A stretch of 64,000 nt of DNA. It comes from Saccharomycopsis malanga (taxonomy: Eukaryota > Ascomycota > Saccharomycetes > Ascoideales > Saccharomycopsidaceae). Shown one piece after another: positions 49,186-60,159 of this stretch (positions are counted from its first letter, which is position 1; every line of letters starts with the position of its first letter). Location of the stretch: NCBI GenBank assembly GCA_004014935.1, contig CP025322.1, forward strand, positions 1,984,001 to 2,048,000, written 5' to 3'. The notes under the pieces are model-generated. The model saw only the letters and a program-made list of their open reading frames with translations. It searched no databases and was not told the origin of the DNA. The translations under genes and the position numbers were made by a program.

Positions 49186-49442
49186 ATTTTACACTTCTTC
49201 TATTTTTTTAAATAGTCAGTTATCGTTTTACTCATTCTCCGTTCAATACAAATCCATCTTAATATTGCACATCGTAATTATTCTTACAGTATCGATAATC
49301 TTTTCCATAAATTATATTTAGATAACCTTATATTAATTAAGAATTGCATAGTAATATGATAATAAATTATATTTAGATTATTTGGGAATGAATGGCTATT
49401 TTTTTTTTTTGAACTTTGCCTGTGCTGAAACTAGAAGTTGGC

Positions 49443-49610
49443 TGTATCATATAAACTCCTATTTGCTCGTAGTCCCATGGTTTGATAGACTAGACCCATC
49501 AAATCCCCTTATTCTAGGTTTATCTGTTTATTAGTCTTTTTAATTTGTTGCTCACTAACTCTTATTGGCCAGGCTCATCAATTGATACTCAAGTCGTAGC
49601 CACTTTCTCA
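49443..49610 (+). repeat. Dispersed repeat family 2, copy b
   Basis: Direct copy of the repeat at 49008-49185, reading TGTATCATATAAACTCCTAT, GTAGTCCCATGGTTTGATAG, ACTCTTATTGGCCAGGCTC and GATACTCAAG. The two copies are about 70% alike by eye. Confidence 0.65.
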
Positions 49611-50022
49611 TTTTCGAAATCAAGGTTGTAAAAGTAAAAAACTTATAAAGAAACAGATGAAAATGTTGAGGTATGTAATGTCAGCATTTAATTTTCTAGA
49701 TTAGATCACTAATCTTGACCAGCCCCTTACAAAAAGATTCACAATTTCCAATACCAAATAGCTGTTTCATCCAATACTACAAGAAAAGTTGAAAGTTTTG
49801 TAAAATAAACGAAGCTATGTCAATCAAACGGATTAACCAAAAATAAAGATAAAAATATAAAAAGTGTAAAAAACCAAAGAAAATGTTTAGTTTTTATTTA
49901 TTTTTTCTTTTTCACGATAAACATTCTTTAATATATTCCTACCATCTACAATATGACAAGCAACTACCATCAACAGCAATAACATTCCCACAATAAAAGA
50001 ATACATTTATTCAGTATCTAAA

Positions 50023-50843
50023 CTACGATTCTGAAGCATCAGCTTCCTGCATTTGCTCGTCACCCGAATTTTCATCATTCTCTGGGGCAGCTTGCTGCAA
50101 GAAAGGCTCAACATCGTCATTTTCGTATATTTGAAGTCCCTCTTTACCTACAATGGCAATTGTGGTATTGCTGGTGCTCAACTCACTATCTTTCAAAGTG
50201 TGTCTCAAAGCCTCAACACCTTTAGCGATCAATTCCTTGTCGCCAAGATCAGCAAAGGACTCAAAGTTTTTTTCCAAATATGTTCTGGCACCTTGCGATC
50301 TAGCACCAATGGCATTGGAATGGTACTTGAGCACGTTTCCTGATGGCTGGAACTCAAAGAGATGCGATCCACTCTCATCGTATCCAATGATAAGTAAGCC
50401 TACACCATATGGTCTGTTACCATAACTCTGTGTGTTCTGCTGAGCTTTGTCAGCGAGCAAATTGGCAGCTTTTTGTATGGAGAGCGGTCTGTTGAAAAGC
50501 ATTTTGGATTCCATGGCTTTAGTTCTGAGAAAGTTGGACAACACTCTGGCATCTGGAGCTAACCCAGCAAGAACAATTGCGCAATGGTCATCTATCTTTA
50601 TAACCTTTTTATGGTACGATCCCAAATCTTCGGCATTTCTCTTCAAAGCAACCAACACTGCATGGCTCTTAGATGTGAGCCCCACAGCAGCACTTCCTTG
50701 TTTAATGGCTTCAAGAGCATATTCCACCTGAAAAAGACGCCCTGTAGGGGAAAATGTCACAGCGTCACTATCGTAATTGTTTCTAAACTACAATTGAGTT
50801 AGTTAAAGGTCATGCTGACACCAAATCAGTTGATACTTACCAT
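50023..50843 (-). CDS. PRE5: 20S proteasome subunit alpha-6, intron directly after the start codon
   Basis: Exon 1 is only the ATG (50841-50843); exon 2 is 50023-50787. Together they encode 255 residues beginning MFRNNYDSDAVTFSPTGRLF. The splice restores the canonical alpha-subunit N-terminus that the unspliced frame lacks. The remainder matches Pre5: QVEYALEAIKQGSAAVGL, HAVLVALKRN, LAGLAPDARVLSNFLR, KAQQNTQSYGNRPYGVGLLI, EFQPSGNV and AIGARSQGARTYLE. Alpha-6 is a structural, non-catalytic ring subunit that gates the 20S core. The C-terminal tail is acidic (NDDVEPFLQQ to DEQMQEADAS). S. cerevisiae PRE5 (234 residues) lacks an intron at this site as far as I know. Confidence 0.96.
50788..50840 (-). 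other. Spliceosomal intron of PRE5
   Basis: The 53-nt intron on the minus strand begins GTAAGTATC, has AACTAAC at 50798-50804 and ends TTGTAG, ten nucleotides further. It interrupts the gene right after the initiator ATG codon. Confidence 0.93.
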
Positions 50844-51005
50844 TTTAAACTTATATTTCCGTTCTTGTGGGTTTACTTTGGTATTTTATAAAGTAGTTAA
50901 CGCCATCACTTTGAAGTCGAGTGGCGGTTTTTTCAGATGGTGATGGTTGTGAGCGCTGCGTATGACAATAGTGTAGGGACTGGCAACTGTTTGGTTTGAT
51001 TATAG

Positions 51006-51487
<482 letters not shown>

Positions 51488-52451
51488 GTGTAAACGTAAG
51501 AACTTTATAGGCTGATTATCTGCAATATAATAAACTCTGTAATCAATTTATAACTTTTTTTAATAGAAAGCGTGTTCGATACCAAGACTTCTCATGATAC
51601 AAAGATCAAAACATGATTGAAAAATTCTGTCTTTCAGACAACAGTTTGAGAAATTGAATCTCTGAAAACACTTTTATAACCCTTTTTATTGATTAAAACT
51701 CAAGTTCATTGTAAGAAATAATGTAATGGTGAATACTTTACAAACTTCAATGCAGTCCTTTTCGTTTTTACTGTTACCAACTTCCAAAAACAAATATTTT
51801 ACAATAATTGTTTTTATTTAGCGATTCCCATCTACTTTTAGTCAAAGCATATTTTTTACAGAAAATGTCTCTTTTTTACATCAACATCATCAAATGGCTT
51901 TCTGGTTCAAGATCTCCATTTACATATTTAGCAAATATGGTGATAGCCCCTCTTCGAAAATAAAATGAGTCAAATTTGTCGTTTGTTTTTTCTTATAATT
52001 GTAAAATGTGTAATATATTTACTGAAAGTTTAAAGCCCAAAGAGTGTCGAAAAAGGGTGAAACCTTAAATTATTTTGTTTCGTAAGTTTAAAAAGATTAC
52101 GGTGACAAATAATTTAGCACAATGTGACAAGAAATTTGCAGATTCAAACGTTTATCAATAACAACGATCAAAATTCAGTATTGCAAGCCAGAATACAGTT
52201 CAGATTTAATTTTCTGGGAAGCTACGTAGTAAAGATCTCTATCGTCAATGAAAGGGCGCAATTTGCAAATTTCAATGATTCAATTTAATAATAGGCAATT
52301 GACTAAAATCATATATCAAGAAAACATACAACTCCCAATCTGCAAACACCAAACATACTATCCAAATCTGCAATTACGAAACGCACTAATCACAGTCTAC
52401 TAACACACAACATACAATCATACATTATAATAACCTATAGTACACATACAA

Positions 52452-53402
52452 TCAAGTATCCTTGAGCATCAAGTCCGGGTCGTGGAAGATGCCCAACAAT
52501 GGGATTCTCAAAAAATTGTTTTTTTGTAGCGAGTCATTAAGAATGTTTTCTTTGAACATGTCACTATTTTCGCGTAATTCAAAGTCGTTCTGGCCATATT
52601 GTTGACGATTCAACAAATGTATATAAGCTTCGGTAGAGTTGGTCTCAGGACAATTCTGTTTATATTGCAAAAGGGAGTTTTGTGGAATAAATGTGTCATT
52701 ATCAGGCTCTTTACGGCCTGGAGGTTCAATTGTACCTACTTCATCCGCTAGGAGAGCAATACTGTGAAACAAACCAGCAATATTTCCAGAAAGGGACACA
52801 AGAATTAAATTACTGAACTCAAAGGTTACATGTTGTGATACAGACACACTGACATTGCTTTTGTCTTTCAATTTGCGTACCAACAGACCGCCATTGTCTA
52901 CTTGCTTGAATATAAACTGGTTTACAAGAAGATTGACATTGAGAATAGTATTGGAGTTCCCCACGCTACCCAGAATCAATGTTGCCTGTCTGTTATAAAG
53001 ATAATACGCCAGATAGACCACAGACAATGCTACAGATTTGCTGCTGCCATTGAAAGTAATCTCCTGGTCAGCATATTCTGTTTCCTCCATAACCGGAAAC
53101 TCTATGCTACGTAGATTTAAATACTTTACAAACAAGCTATCCTGATTGTCAAACTTGCTTTTGATCAACAGCTTCATCAACAGAAGCTCCGTAGCGCCAA
53201 CCATAATAGACACCTTTTGAAGTCCTTTTATTTTGTCATTCTTAGCCGCTAACTGAAATAACCGCTGTATCGTTTGTTCCTCGACTTCTGATTTATTCGC
53301 CGCCTTACGCGACTCCGGTATATACGTATCTGGAGTCCTCATTCTAGGCGCCTTGGGCTTTTTCACATCACCAGCATCCTCTAAACGTGTTCTCTTTGGC
53401 AT
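52452..53402 (-). CDS. Unrecognised protein (316 residues)
   Basis: The frame could begin at 53462 or 53453, but MPKRTRLEDAGDVKKPKAPR from the ATG at 53402 looks like a natural basic N-terminus, and the longer version leaves little promoter. The first ~45 residues are basic and disordered, with a possible nuclear-localisation pattern. Residues ~50-220 look folded, alternating helix (IQRLFQLAAKNDKIKGLQKV; TELLLMKLLIKSKF) and strand (TFNGSSKSVALSVVYLAYYL; ATLILGSVG; VSVSQHVTFEFSNLILVSL). There is no membrane helix. It shares a 209-bp divergent promoter with NHP2, so co-expression with ribosome biogenesis is plausible. I do not recognise the family. Confidence 0.72.
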   Translation of the reverse strand: MPKRTRLEDAGDVKKPKAPRMRTPDTYIPESRKAANKSEVEEQTIQRLFQLAAKNDKIKGLQKVSIMVGATELLLMKLLIKSKFDNQDSLFVKYLNLRSIEFPVMEETEYADQEITFNGSSKSVALSVVYLAYYLYNRQATLILGSVGNSNTILNVNLLVNQFIFKQVDNGGLLVRKLKDKSNVSVSVSQHVTFEFSNLILVSLSGNIAGLFHSIALLADEVGTIEPPGRKEPDNDTFIPQNSLLQYKQNCPETNSTEAYIHLLNRQQYGQNDFELRENSDMFKENILNDSLQKNNFLRIPLLGIFHDPDLMLKDT

Positions 53403-53513
53403 CCTCAATATATGGTTGGGTCTTGTTACATAGTACTTGGTCCAATGGTACATATATAACATGTCATATAATGTATATGTCTGATAGCTCTAGTCGGGTA
53501 ATGGCATCGTATC

Positions 53514-53534
53514 AAAAAAAAAAAAAATTTTTTT
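53514..53534. promoter_or_regulatory. A14-T7 tract in the NHP2 divergent promoter
   Basis: Fourteen A followed by seven T, about 80 bp upstream of NHP2. Such tracts exclude nucleosomes in yeast promoters. Confidence 0.6.
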
Positions 53535-53552
53535 ATATATAATTTTTCACTC

Positions 53553-53562
53553 AAATTTTTCA
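53553..53562 (-). promoter_or_regulatory. RRPE box upstream of NHP2
   Basis: AAATTTTTCA, the reverse complement of the RRPE core TGAAAAATTT, lies 50 bp before the NHP2 start. A weaker copy (AATTTTTCA) is at 53541-53549. RRPE marks ribosome-biogenesis genes, and NHP2 is one. Confidence 0.55.
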
Positions 53563-53611
53563 GTCTACAATAACTATAAACAGAGGTAAGTATAGCAAAT
53601 AACCAAGCAAT

Positions 53612-54118
53612 ATGGGTAGCAGCAAAAAGAGCAAAACCTCCAAGGAGAGCAAGTCCGTAGTAAAGAAAGTTAAGGACGAATCGTCCAGCGATGCTATTGA
53701 CAACTATGAAAAAAGATTGCCTGCTCTTTTGCCTTTTGCTAAACCTTTGGCCTCTAAAAAGTTGAACAAAAAGACCCTTAAGACTGTCAAAAAAGCTTCC
53801 AAAGCCAAGCATGTCAAAAGAGGTGTTAAGGAGGTTGTTAAAGCCTTGAGAAAAGGCGAAAAGGGCTTGGTGGTTATTGCTGGTGACATTTCTCCAATGG
53901 ATGTCATCAGTCATTTGCCAGTCTTGTGTGAAGACTCACACGTTCCATACGTCTTCATTCCTTCTAAAGAAGACTTGGGAAGCGCTGGGGCAACTAAAAG
54001 ACCAACCAGTTGTGTCATGATCGTGCCTGGTGGTGGAAAGAAGGGTAAAAACAACGAAGCCAAGGAAGAGTACAAGGAAAATTACGACGAGATTGTAAAG
54101 GAGATTTCTGCATTGTAG
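53612..54118 (+). CDS. NHP2: H/ACA snoRNP protein Nhp2 (L7Ae family)
   Basis: The 168-residue protein has a Lys/Ser-rich N-terminus (residues 1-~35) and then the L7Ae/L30e fold: LPALLPFAKPLASKKLNKKT, KGEKGLVVIAGDISPMDVIS, HLPVLCEDSHVPYVFIPSKE and DLGSAGATKRPTSCVMIVPG. Nhp2 binds H/ACA guide RNAs with Cbf5, Nop10 and Gar1 for rRNA pseudouridylation. S. cerevisiae Nhp2 has 156 residues; the added tail here is charged. The promoter contains a poly(A)/poly(T) tract and RRPE boxes. The GGTAAGTAT at 53584 in the leader resembles a donor site, but no acceptor pairing is evident. Confidence 0.96.
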   Translation: MGSSKKSKTSKESKSVVKKVKDESSSDAIDNYEKRLPALLPFAKPLASKKLNKKTLKTVKKASKAKHVKRGVKEVVKALRKGEKGLVVIAGDISPMDVISHLPVLCEDSHVPYVFIPSKEDLGSAGATKRPTSCVMIVPGGGKKGKNNEAKEEYKENYDEIVKEISAL

Positions 54119-54754
54119 GTTTTGGTTAGTGAATTGGATTAGTATTAAAAAAAAAAGAATGCACGAATTGTAATGGTTCTGTTAATTTTATGATATGCTC
54201 ACGTTTTTTTCAATTTTGTCTCTGCTTATTTTTCTTTTTCAATATCTCTTTTTTTCTCCAACTTTTTTGACATAGATAGTCCATCTCACCTTTATTTCTG
54301 TCATACACTTTTCATCACTTTTGTTGTATCATAATCAGTTTTACATTTTCATATTTCATTCAACTCATTTTGTTTAGATCCATTGTCCTTTTGTAGGTCT
54401 GTCAGTGTTTATATGTAGGTACACCGATTTAATCACACGTTGTTTGTTTGATGTTCAAATTGATTATTATCATGTTGGGTTTATATATGTTGGAAAGTTG
54501 TTTATTTATAAGCTGGAAAACCATTAAAATAAAGTTGATATTCTTGTATTTTGAAAGATTTTTTACTACGAGAATTTTGTTTAATTTGCTTTGTGCGATG
54601 TTAAATTCATTAATTGGTTTTGGAAGAAATTAGCAAGCTTTTAATTTTGAAAATTGAAGATAAAACTTTGATGATTCGCTGACATATTTCATTTTCTATA
54701 AAAAATTTAATTTAACGATTTTAATTGTATATTTTAACATGATAACGTAAATCA

Positions 54755-54870
54755 GTATAATTGTCAAAAAGTAGGTATGAACATGATAAAGTATAATTGT
54801 CAAAAAGCACGTATGAAAAAGATAGCGCAAAATAATACACCTCTTACAAATCAGGTATGAACATGAATAA
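54755..54870. repeat. ~36-bp imperfect tandem repeat
   Basis: Units contain GTATAATTGTCAAAAAG and GGTATGAACATGATA. Two units are clear and a third is partial. Confidence 0.6.
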
Positions 54871-54892
54871 TATATATCAAGCAATATATATT

Positions 54893-54975
54893 AATAGTGG
54901 TATATGCTTCTAGACCTATGGTTTGATCGACTAAATACATTAGGTTCCATTATTCTATGTTTATTCTGTTTACAA
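54893..54975 (+). repeat. Dispersed repeat family 2, copy c (partial)
   Basis: TATATGCTTCTAGACC, ATGGTTTGATCGACTAAAT and CCATTATTCTATGTTTATTC align in order with copies a and b upstream of KEX2. The 3' half is missing. Confidence 0.55.
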
Positions 54976-55192
54976 ATATCAGCCACAAGCTCATAGTTGT
55001 GGTTTGACTACTAAATTTTCATATAACATATTATTAATATGTAAAGTTTGGTTGGGAAATTGTATTTTCTCGTTATTTCAGAGTATTGTCAATTAATTGA
55101 ACCATCATGAACTATAAAAACATCTATACATAAATACGCTTTCATTACGCAACACCATAGTCCCCTCGAGTACAGTATACCCGTACACTGTC

Positions 55193-55199
55193 TATACGA
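55193..55199 (-). promoter_or_regulatory. Sterol regulatory element core (TCGTATA), distal
   Basis: TATACGA on the plus strand equals TCGTATA, the core bound by Upc2/Ecm22 in yeast ERG promoters. It is about 360 bp upstream of the ERG11 ATG. Confidence 0.45.
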
Positions 55200-55405
55200 A
55201 CACCCACCACACCATGGTATCACTGTCTAGATAACAGTATACTCTCAAAATAATCAGGCCAGAGATTATCAGCTCATAGGTCTAGCTTCCCTTTATAAAC
55301 ATTACCATTTAGTTAGCATCATGCATCATGGACGTATTTAACACCCTAAGAATCGCAACCCACCATGAAAAACGGCCATGTGACCGAAGAGATGAAAAAA
55401 AAAAA

Positions 55406-55412
55406 TATACGA
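55406..55412 (-). promoter_or_regulatory. Sterol regulatory element core (TCGTATA), proximal
   Basis: A second TATACGA in the same orientation, about 150 bp upstream of the ERG11 ATG. Two copies in one ERG11 promoter make Upc2-type control plausible. Confidence 0.5.
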
Positions 55413-55539
55413 GATTAACGAGATATCAACAATTTTTTCACAAGATATATAAACAAGAGAAACGGAACTAACGAGATTACAAGTTGAAAACGCTAGAGGT
55501 TACATAGCGGTATCGTCAGGTTGGTTTAGATATTTGTGA

Positions 55540-57147
<1,608 letters not shown>

Positions 57148-57444
57148 TTCTTTTCATTATTTATTATATAATTTTATTTGTAAAGCGCTTTTTTCTCTTT
57201 GTCATATTGAACCAAAAATAAGAGGTTCTTTTAGCATTTGTTCACTTGTTTACTCCTCAGAATATTGATTATTGTGACTTTTATGTTAACTTTTATAAAC
57301 CTTGTTTTTCTTGTTCCGCTAACTTTTGTTCTGATACTTTTGATACATATACAGTTTATATGTGGGTTTTGAAAGGAGTGTAGGATTGTTTAATTGTTCA
57401 GTAGTAGACTCAGTATGAATTTGTTGAACTGGCAAATGCAATTG

Positions 57445-57574
<130 letters not shown>

Positions 57575-57575
<1 letters not shown>

Positions 57576-57598
57576 CATGTCTGACATGTCAGACATGT
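57575..57598. repeat. 24-bp perfect palindrome
   Basis: Built from three ACATGT cores spaced by CTG and CAG, the sequence equals its own reverse complement over 24 bp. It abuts the SINE tip. Confidence 0.9.
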
Positions 57599-58240
57599 AT
57601 TGAACTCGATATATATTATTATAGTGAAATCATTAGTATTGCGCGATTCATGTTGTGAAATGCCATGAATTATCTAACCACAATTCATACTGTAAATGTA
57701 TTTAATTTCTAACCTAAATGTATTCAATTTCTGAATTACAAGTTGTATATTTATATATTTGCAAGATGCAAAATACAAGACTGATTCTAAAATCGACCGT
57801 AATAATAAAATTTGGTATAAGTGCCTAGTGTTTTTTCCTTTGTTTTACATTTTCATTTCCCAACAAGTTGACAATACATAATTTGGAACCTACTTTATAT
57901 CACATCTTAAATACTTTGTTCTATAAAGATCACATGTACTTTATCACATACTATTTATCGCTATTGCCTAGATATACGTGGCAGGCAAGTTATTCTCCAA
58001 ACCCTTTGCATTTATCATTTAACAAACGGTTTTAGACATCAGCACAATGTTCATACATATTGTAGTATATATATAATATTTATACATCAAGTTACATGTA
58101 GTATTGTATTTATCAACATCTTTCTTGTAGGGCGGGATGATACCGGGTGTCGGGATGTCCAAGATTTTCAAACACTTCTACCAAACCAAGTACCACTAAT
58201 CAAGACAATCGAATCATACAAACGACATCTTGGCACGAAA

Positions 58241-59704
58241 ATGTCCTTATTGGTGCCTCCGGCAAACTTTGGTATAGTTGAAGAAGGAGTCTACCGAGCC
58301 TCGTACATAGACTCCATCAACTTTTTGTTTCTCGAGACCTTATCGTTGAAATCGTTACTATTGTTGGATGTTGAGAAGCCCCACAAGCATTTTTACAAGT
58401 TTCTACAGAAAAACCGTATCCAGTTATATCAGATCAGCAACCGTCGGCTCAAGTTGGACCATCATCAGCGACAAGAGTCAAAGTTCAATGCCCCAGGAGA
58501 AGAAGATGTAGATGTTTTTCAGGGCAATTCAGATTATGATGATGATACTGACAGTGATCACAGCAATTTTGAAAAAGGAGTGATATATATCTACAATGAT
58601 TCGTCCATTTCTAGCAGGAAGGACGATTGGATGGTGATCAAGAAGAATCTTCTCTCGAAAATATTCAATGTGGTGTTGAACAAAAACACATACAATATCA
58701 TGGTGGTAGATTCCATGGATGTGATCATTTCCATTTTGCGCAAAGTCCAGAAATGGAATTATTCCAATCTCATTTCCGAATATCGACTTTATGCCAGCAA
58801 AAACAAAACTTATCAAGTGGAAAACTTTTTGGATATGATCCAGATTGAACTTGTTTCCAATATTAATGACCAGCAACCTTCTGACAGCATTCAAGAGGAT
58901 GAATCTTATGACCCCAAGAAAAGCGGCAACAAGATTCCCCTCAGCAAGCCTTTGTCAGTAACATCCAGTAGCTCAAACTCCACAGAAGATAGAAAAAATA
59001 GTGTATCTAGTAATTGGAGTGCTGATAGCTACGAATACTTTGGAAACTCGCCGTCAGTCCACCGTAGTCCTAGGAATATCAGTTCTGCAAGATCCAGATC
59101 AATGAGAAGCTACCAAGGCAAGACAAATGATCATAATGACAATTCCTACAAAACCAGAAACAGCTTACAAATGGTCAACTCATTCAAAAGCATACGGAGC
59201 AATAATTCGTACGATAACTCGTACAAGGGCCTGTTACCACTCAATGATGAACACGAAGCATCCTCATCGCCGCAAATCCCAAACAACCTTCTTCGAATAA
59301 TGGATATGCGGAAGAAAAACAAGCACACAAACGACGACGAGTCCAGACAACCCACTAAATCAGAACTACAAGAATCCAATCCGGACGAAAATGCATATAT
59401 GCTTGATTTGACTAAAAAAGACCCAAAGGAGCCTGTTAATCCTGAACATGTCTCGCTTTTGAGTGCAGAACTCGCACATTTGAATACAGACAGTCGTCCA
59501 AACTATGGCAATGATGGCAGGCAAACTACGTTGGCAAAACACCTTCATGTTTTCTACAAACCATTGCAGAAGGAAACTTACGGTGACATCAACAATCACA
59601 TTAAAATAACTCTTCCTCCAAACGACTTGCTTCCAGACTGGTTCCAGTCCCAGAGAGACATGTGGATCGAGGAATACCTTGCTCTGACTGAAAGCCAAGA
59701 GTAG
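58241..59704 (+). CDS. OCA4-like, SIW14/OCA-family tyrosine-phosphatase-like protein, probably inactive
   Basis: The 487-residue protein opens MSLLVPPANFGIVEEGVYRA, then INFLFLETLSLKSLLLLDVE, the unmistakable start of Oca/Siw14 dual-specificity-type phosphatases. At the position of the catalytic Cys-x5-Arg loop (~155-165) the sequence is MVVDSMDVIISILRK, without Cys or Arg, so the protein should be catalytically dead. The following KWNYSNLISEYRLYASK is the conserved post-loop helix. A long Ser/Asn-rich insert (~225-400) separates this from a conserved tail (HLHVFYKPLQKETYG; LPPNDLLPDWFQSQRDMWIE). Yeast Oca4 likewise belongs to a complex of inactive phosphatase-like proteins that control inositol-pyrophosphate signalling with Siw14/Oca1. 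OCA4 is the best fit by the missing loop residues. Confidence 0.8.
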   Translation: MSLLVPPANFGIVEEGVYRASYIDSINFLFLETLSLKSLLLLDVEKPHKHFYKFLQKNRIQLYQISNRRLKLDHHQRQESKFNAPGEEDVDVFQGNSDYDDDTDSDHSNFEKGVIYIYNDSSISSRKDDWMVIKKNLLSKIFNVVLNKNTYNIMVVDSMDVIISILRKVQKWNYSNLISEYRLYASKNKTYQVENFLDMIQIELVSNINDQQPSDSIQEDESYDPKKSGNKIPLSKPLSVTSSSSNSTEDRKNSVSSNWSADSYEYFGNSPSVHRSPRNISSARSRSMRSYQGKTNDHNDNSYKTRNSLQMVNSFKSIRSNNSYDNSYKGLLPLNDEHEASSSPQIPNNLLRIMDMRKKNKHTNDDESRQPTKSELQESNPDENAYMLDLTKKDPKEPVNPEHVSLLSAELAHLNTDSRPNYGNDGRQTTLAKHLHVFYKPLQKETYGDINNHIKITLPPNDLLPDWFQSQRDMWIEEYLALTESQE

Positions 59705-60159
59705 ATATTTATATTAATTGCACAACTAGACAATTTACCGTAAGTCATAAAATATTCAAAATAATAATAATCCACATACTACAATGGGGTGTACGCGACC
59801 CCGTCATAGCTTCTACTCAACTACTATGCTTAGTCAGCATATGCATGGGTGTGCATCCTGATGTATATCCGTCCCAGACATGCATACGCACTGTTCCAAA
59901 ATAGTCAATAAATGCTCATCGAGTCTGATTTTTTCCACGGTTTTTCATACTATTGGGCTTCGGCTACTCTATATTGACTACTGTCCGAGTGGCATTTTAC
60001 ACTCTTTTTGTATGGCAGAGTTGATTTTCTGGCGGATTATGTTAAAGATCTTGATTGGAAGGTTGATTTGGTCCACACACACACTCTTTTTCCGAGGAGA
60101 TCCAAGACAGTACAATTGAGATAGTAGCCGGATCAAATACTGGTGGGTTATACAAGACA
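59705..60159. other. Gap between the OCA4-like gene and the copper-fist regulator
   Basis: A GC-rich hairpin (GGGGT-GTACGCG-ACCCC, around 59785-59801) lies ~80 bp after the stop. The rest is the regulator's promoter; no ORF or repeat is convincing. Confidence 0.45.

Larger units (their letters stand above)
48244..50022. other. Long gap upstream of KEX2 with two copies of a second dispersed repeat
   Basis: No ORF is credible. Two direct copies of a ~170-bp repeat occupy 49008-49185 and 49443-49610. Otherwise AT-rich. Confidence 0.55.

Noticed and set aside
53584-53592. GTAAGTAT in the NHP2 leader as an intron donor
   Set aside because: Only ~25 nt separate it from the ATG, with no branch site, and the NHP2 ORF is complete.
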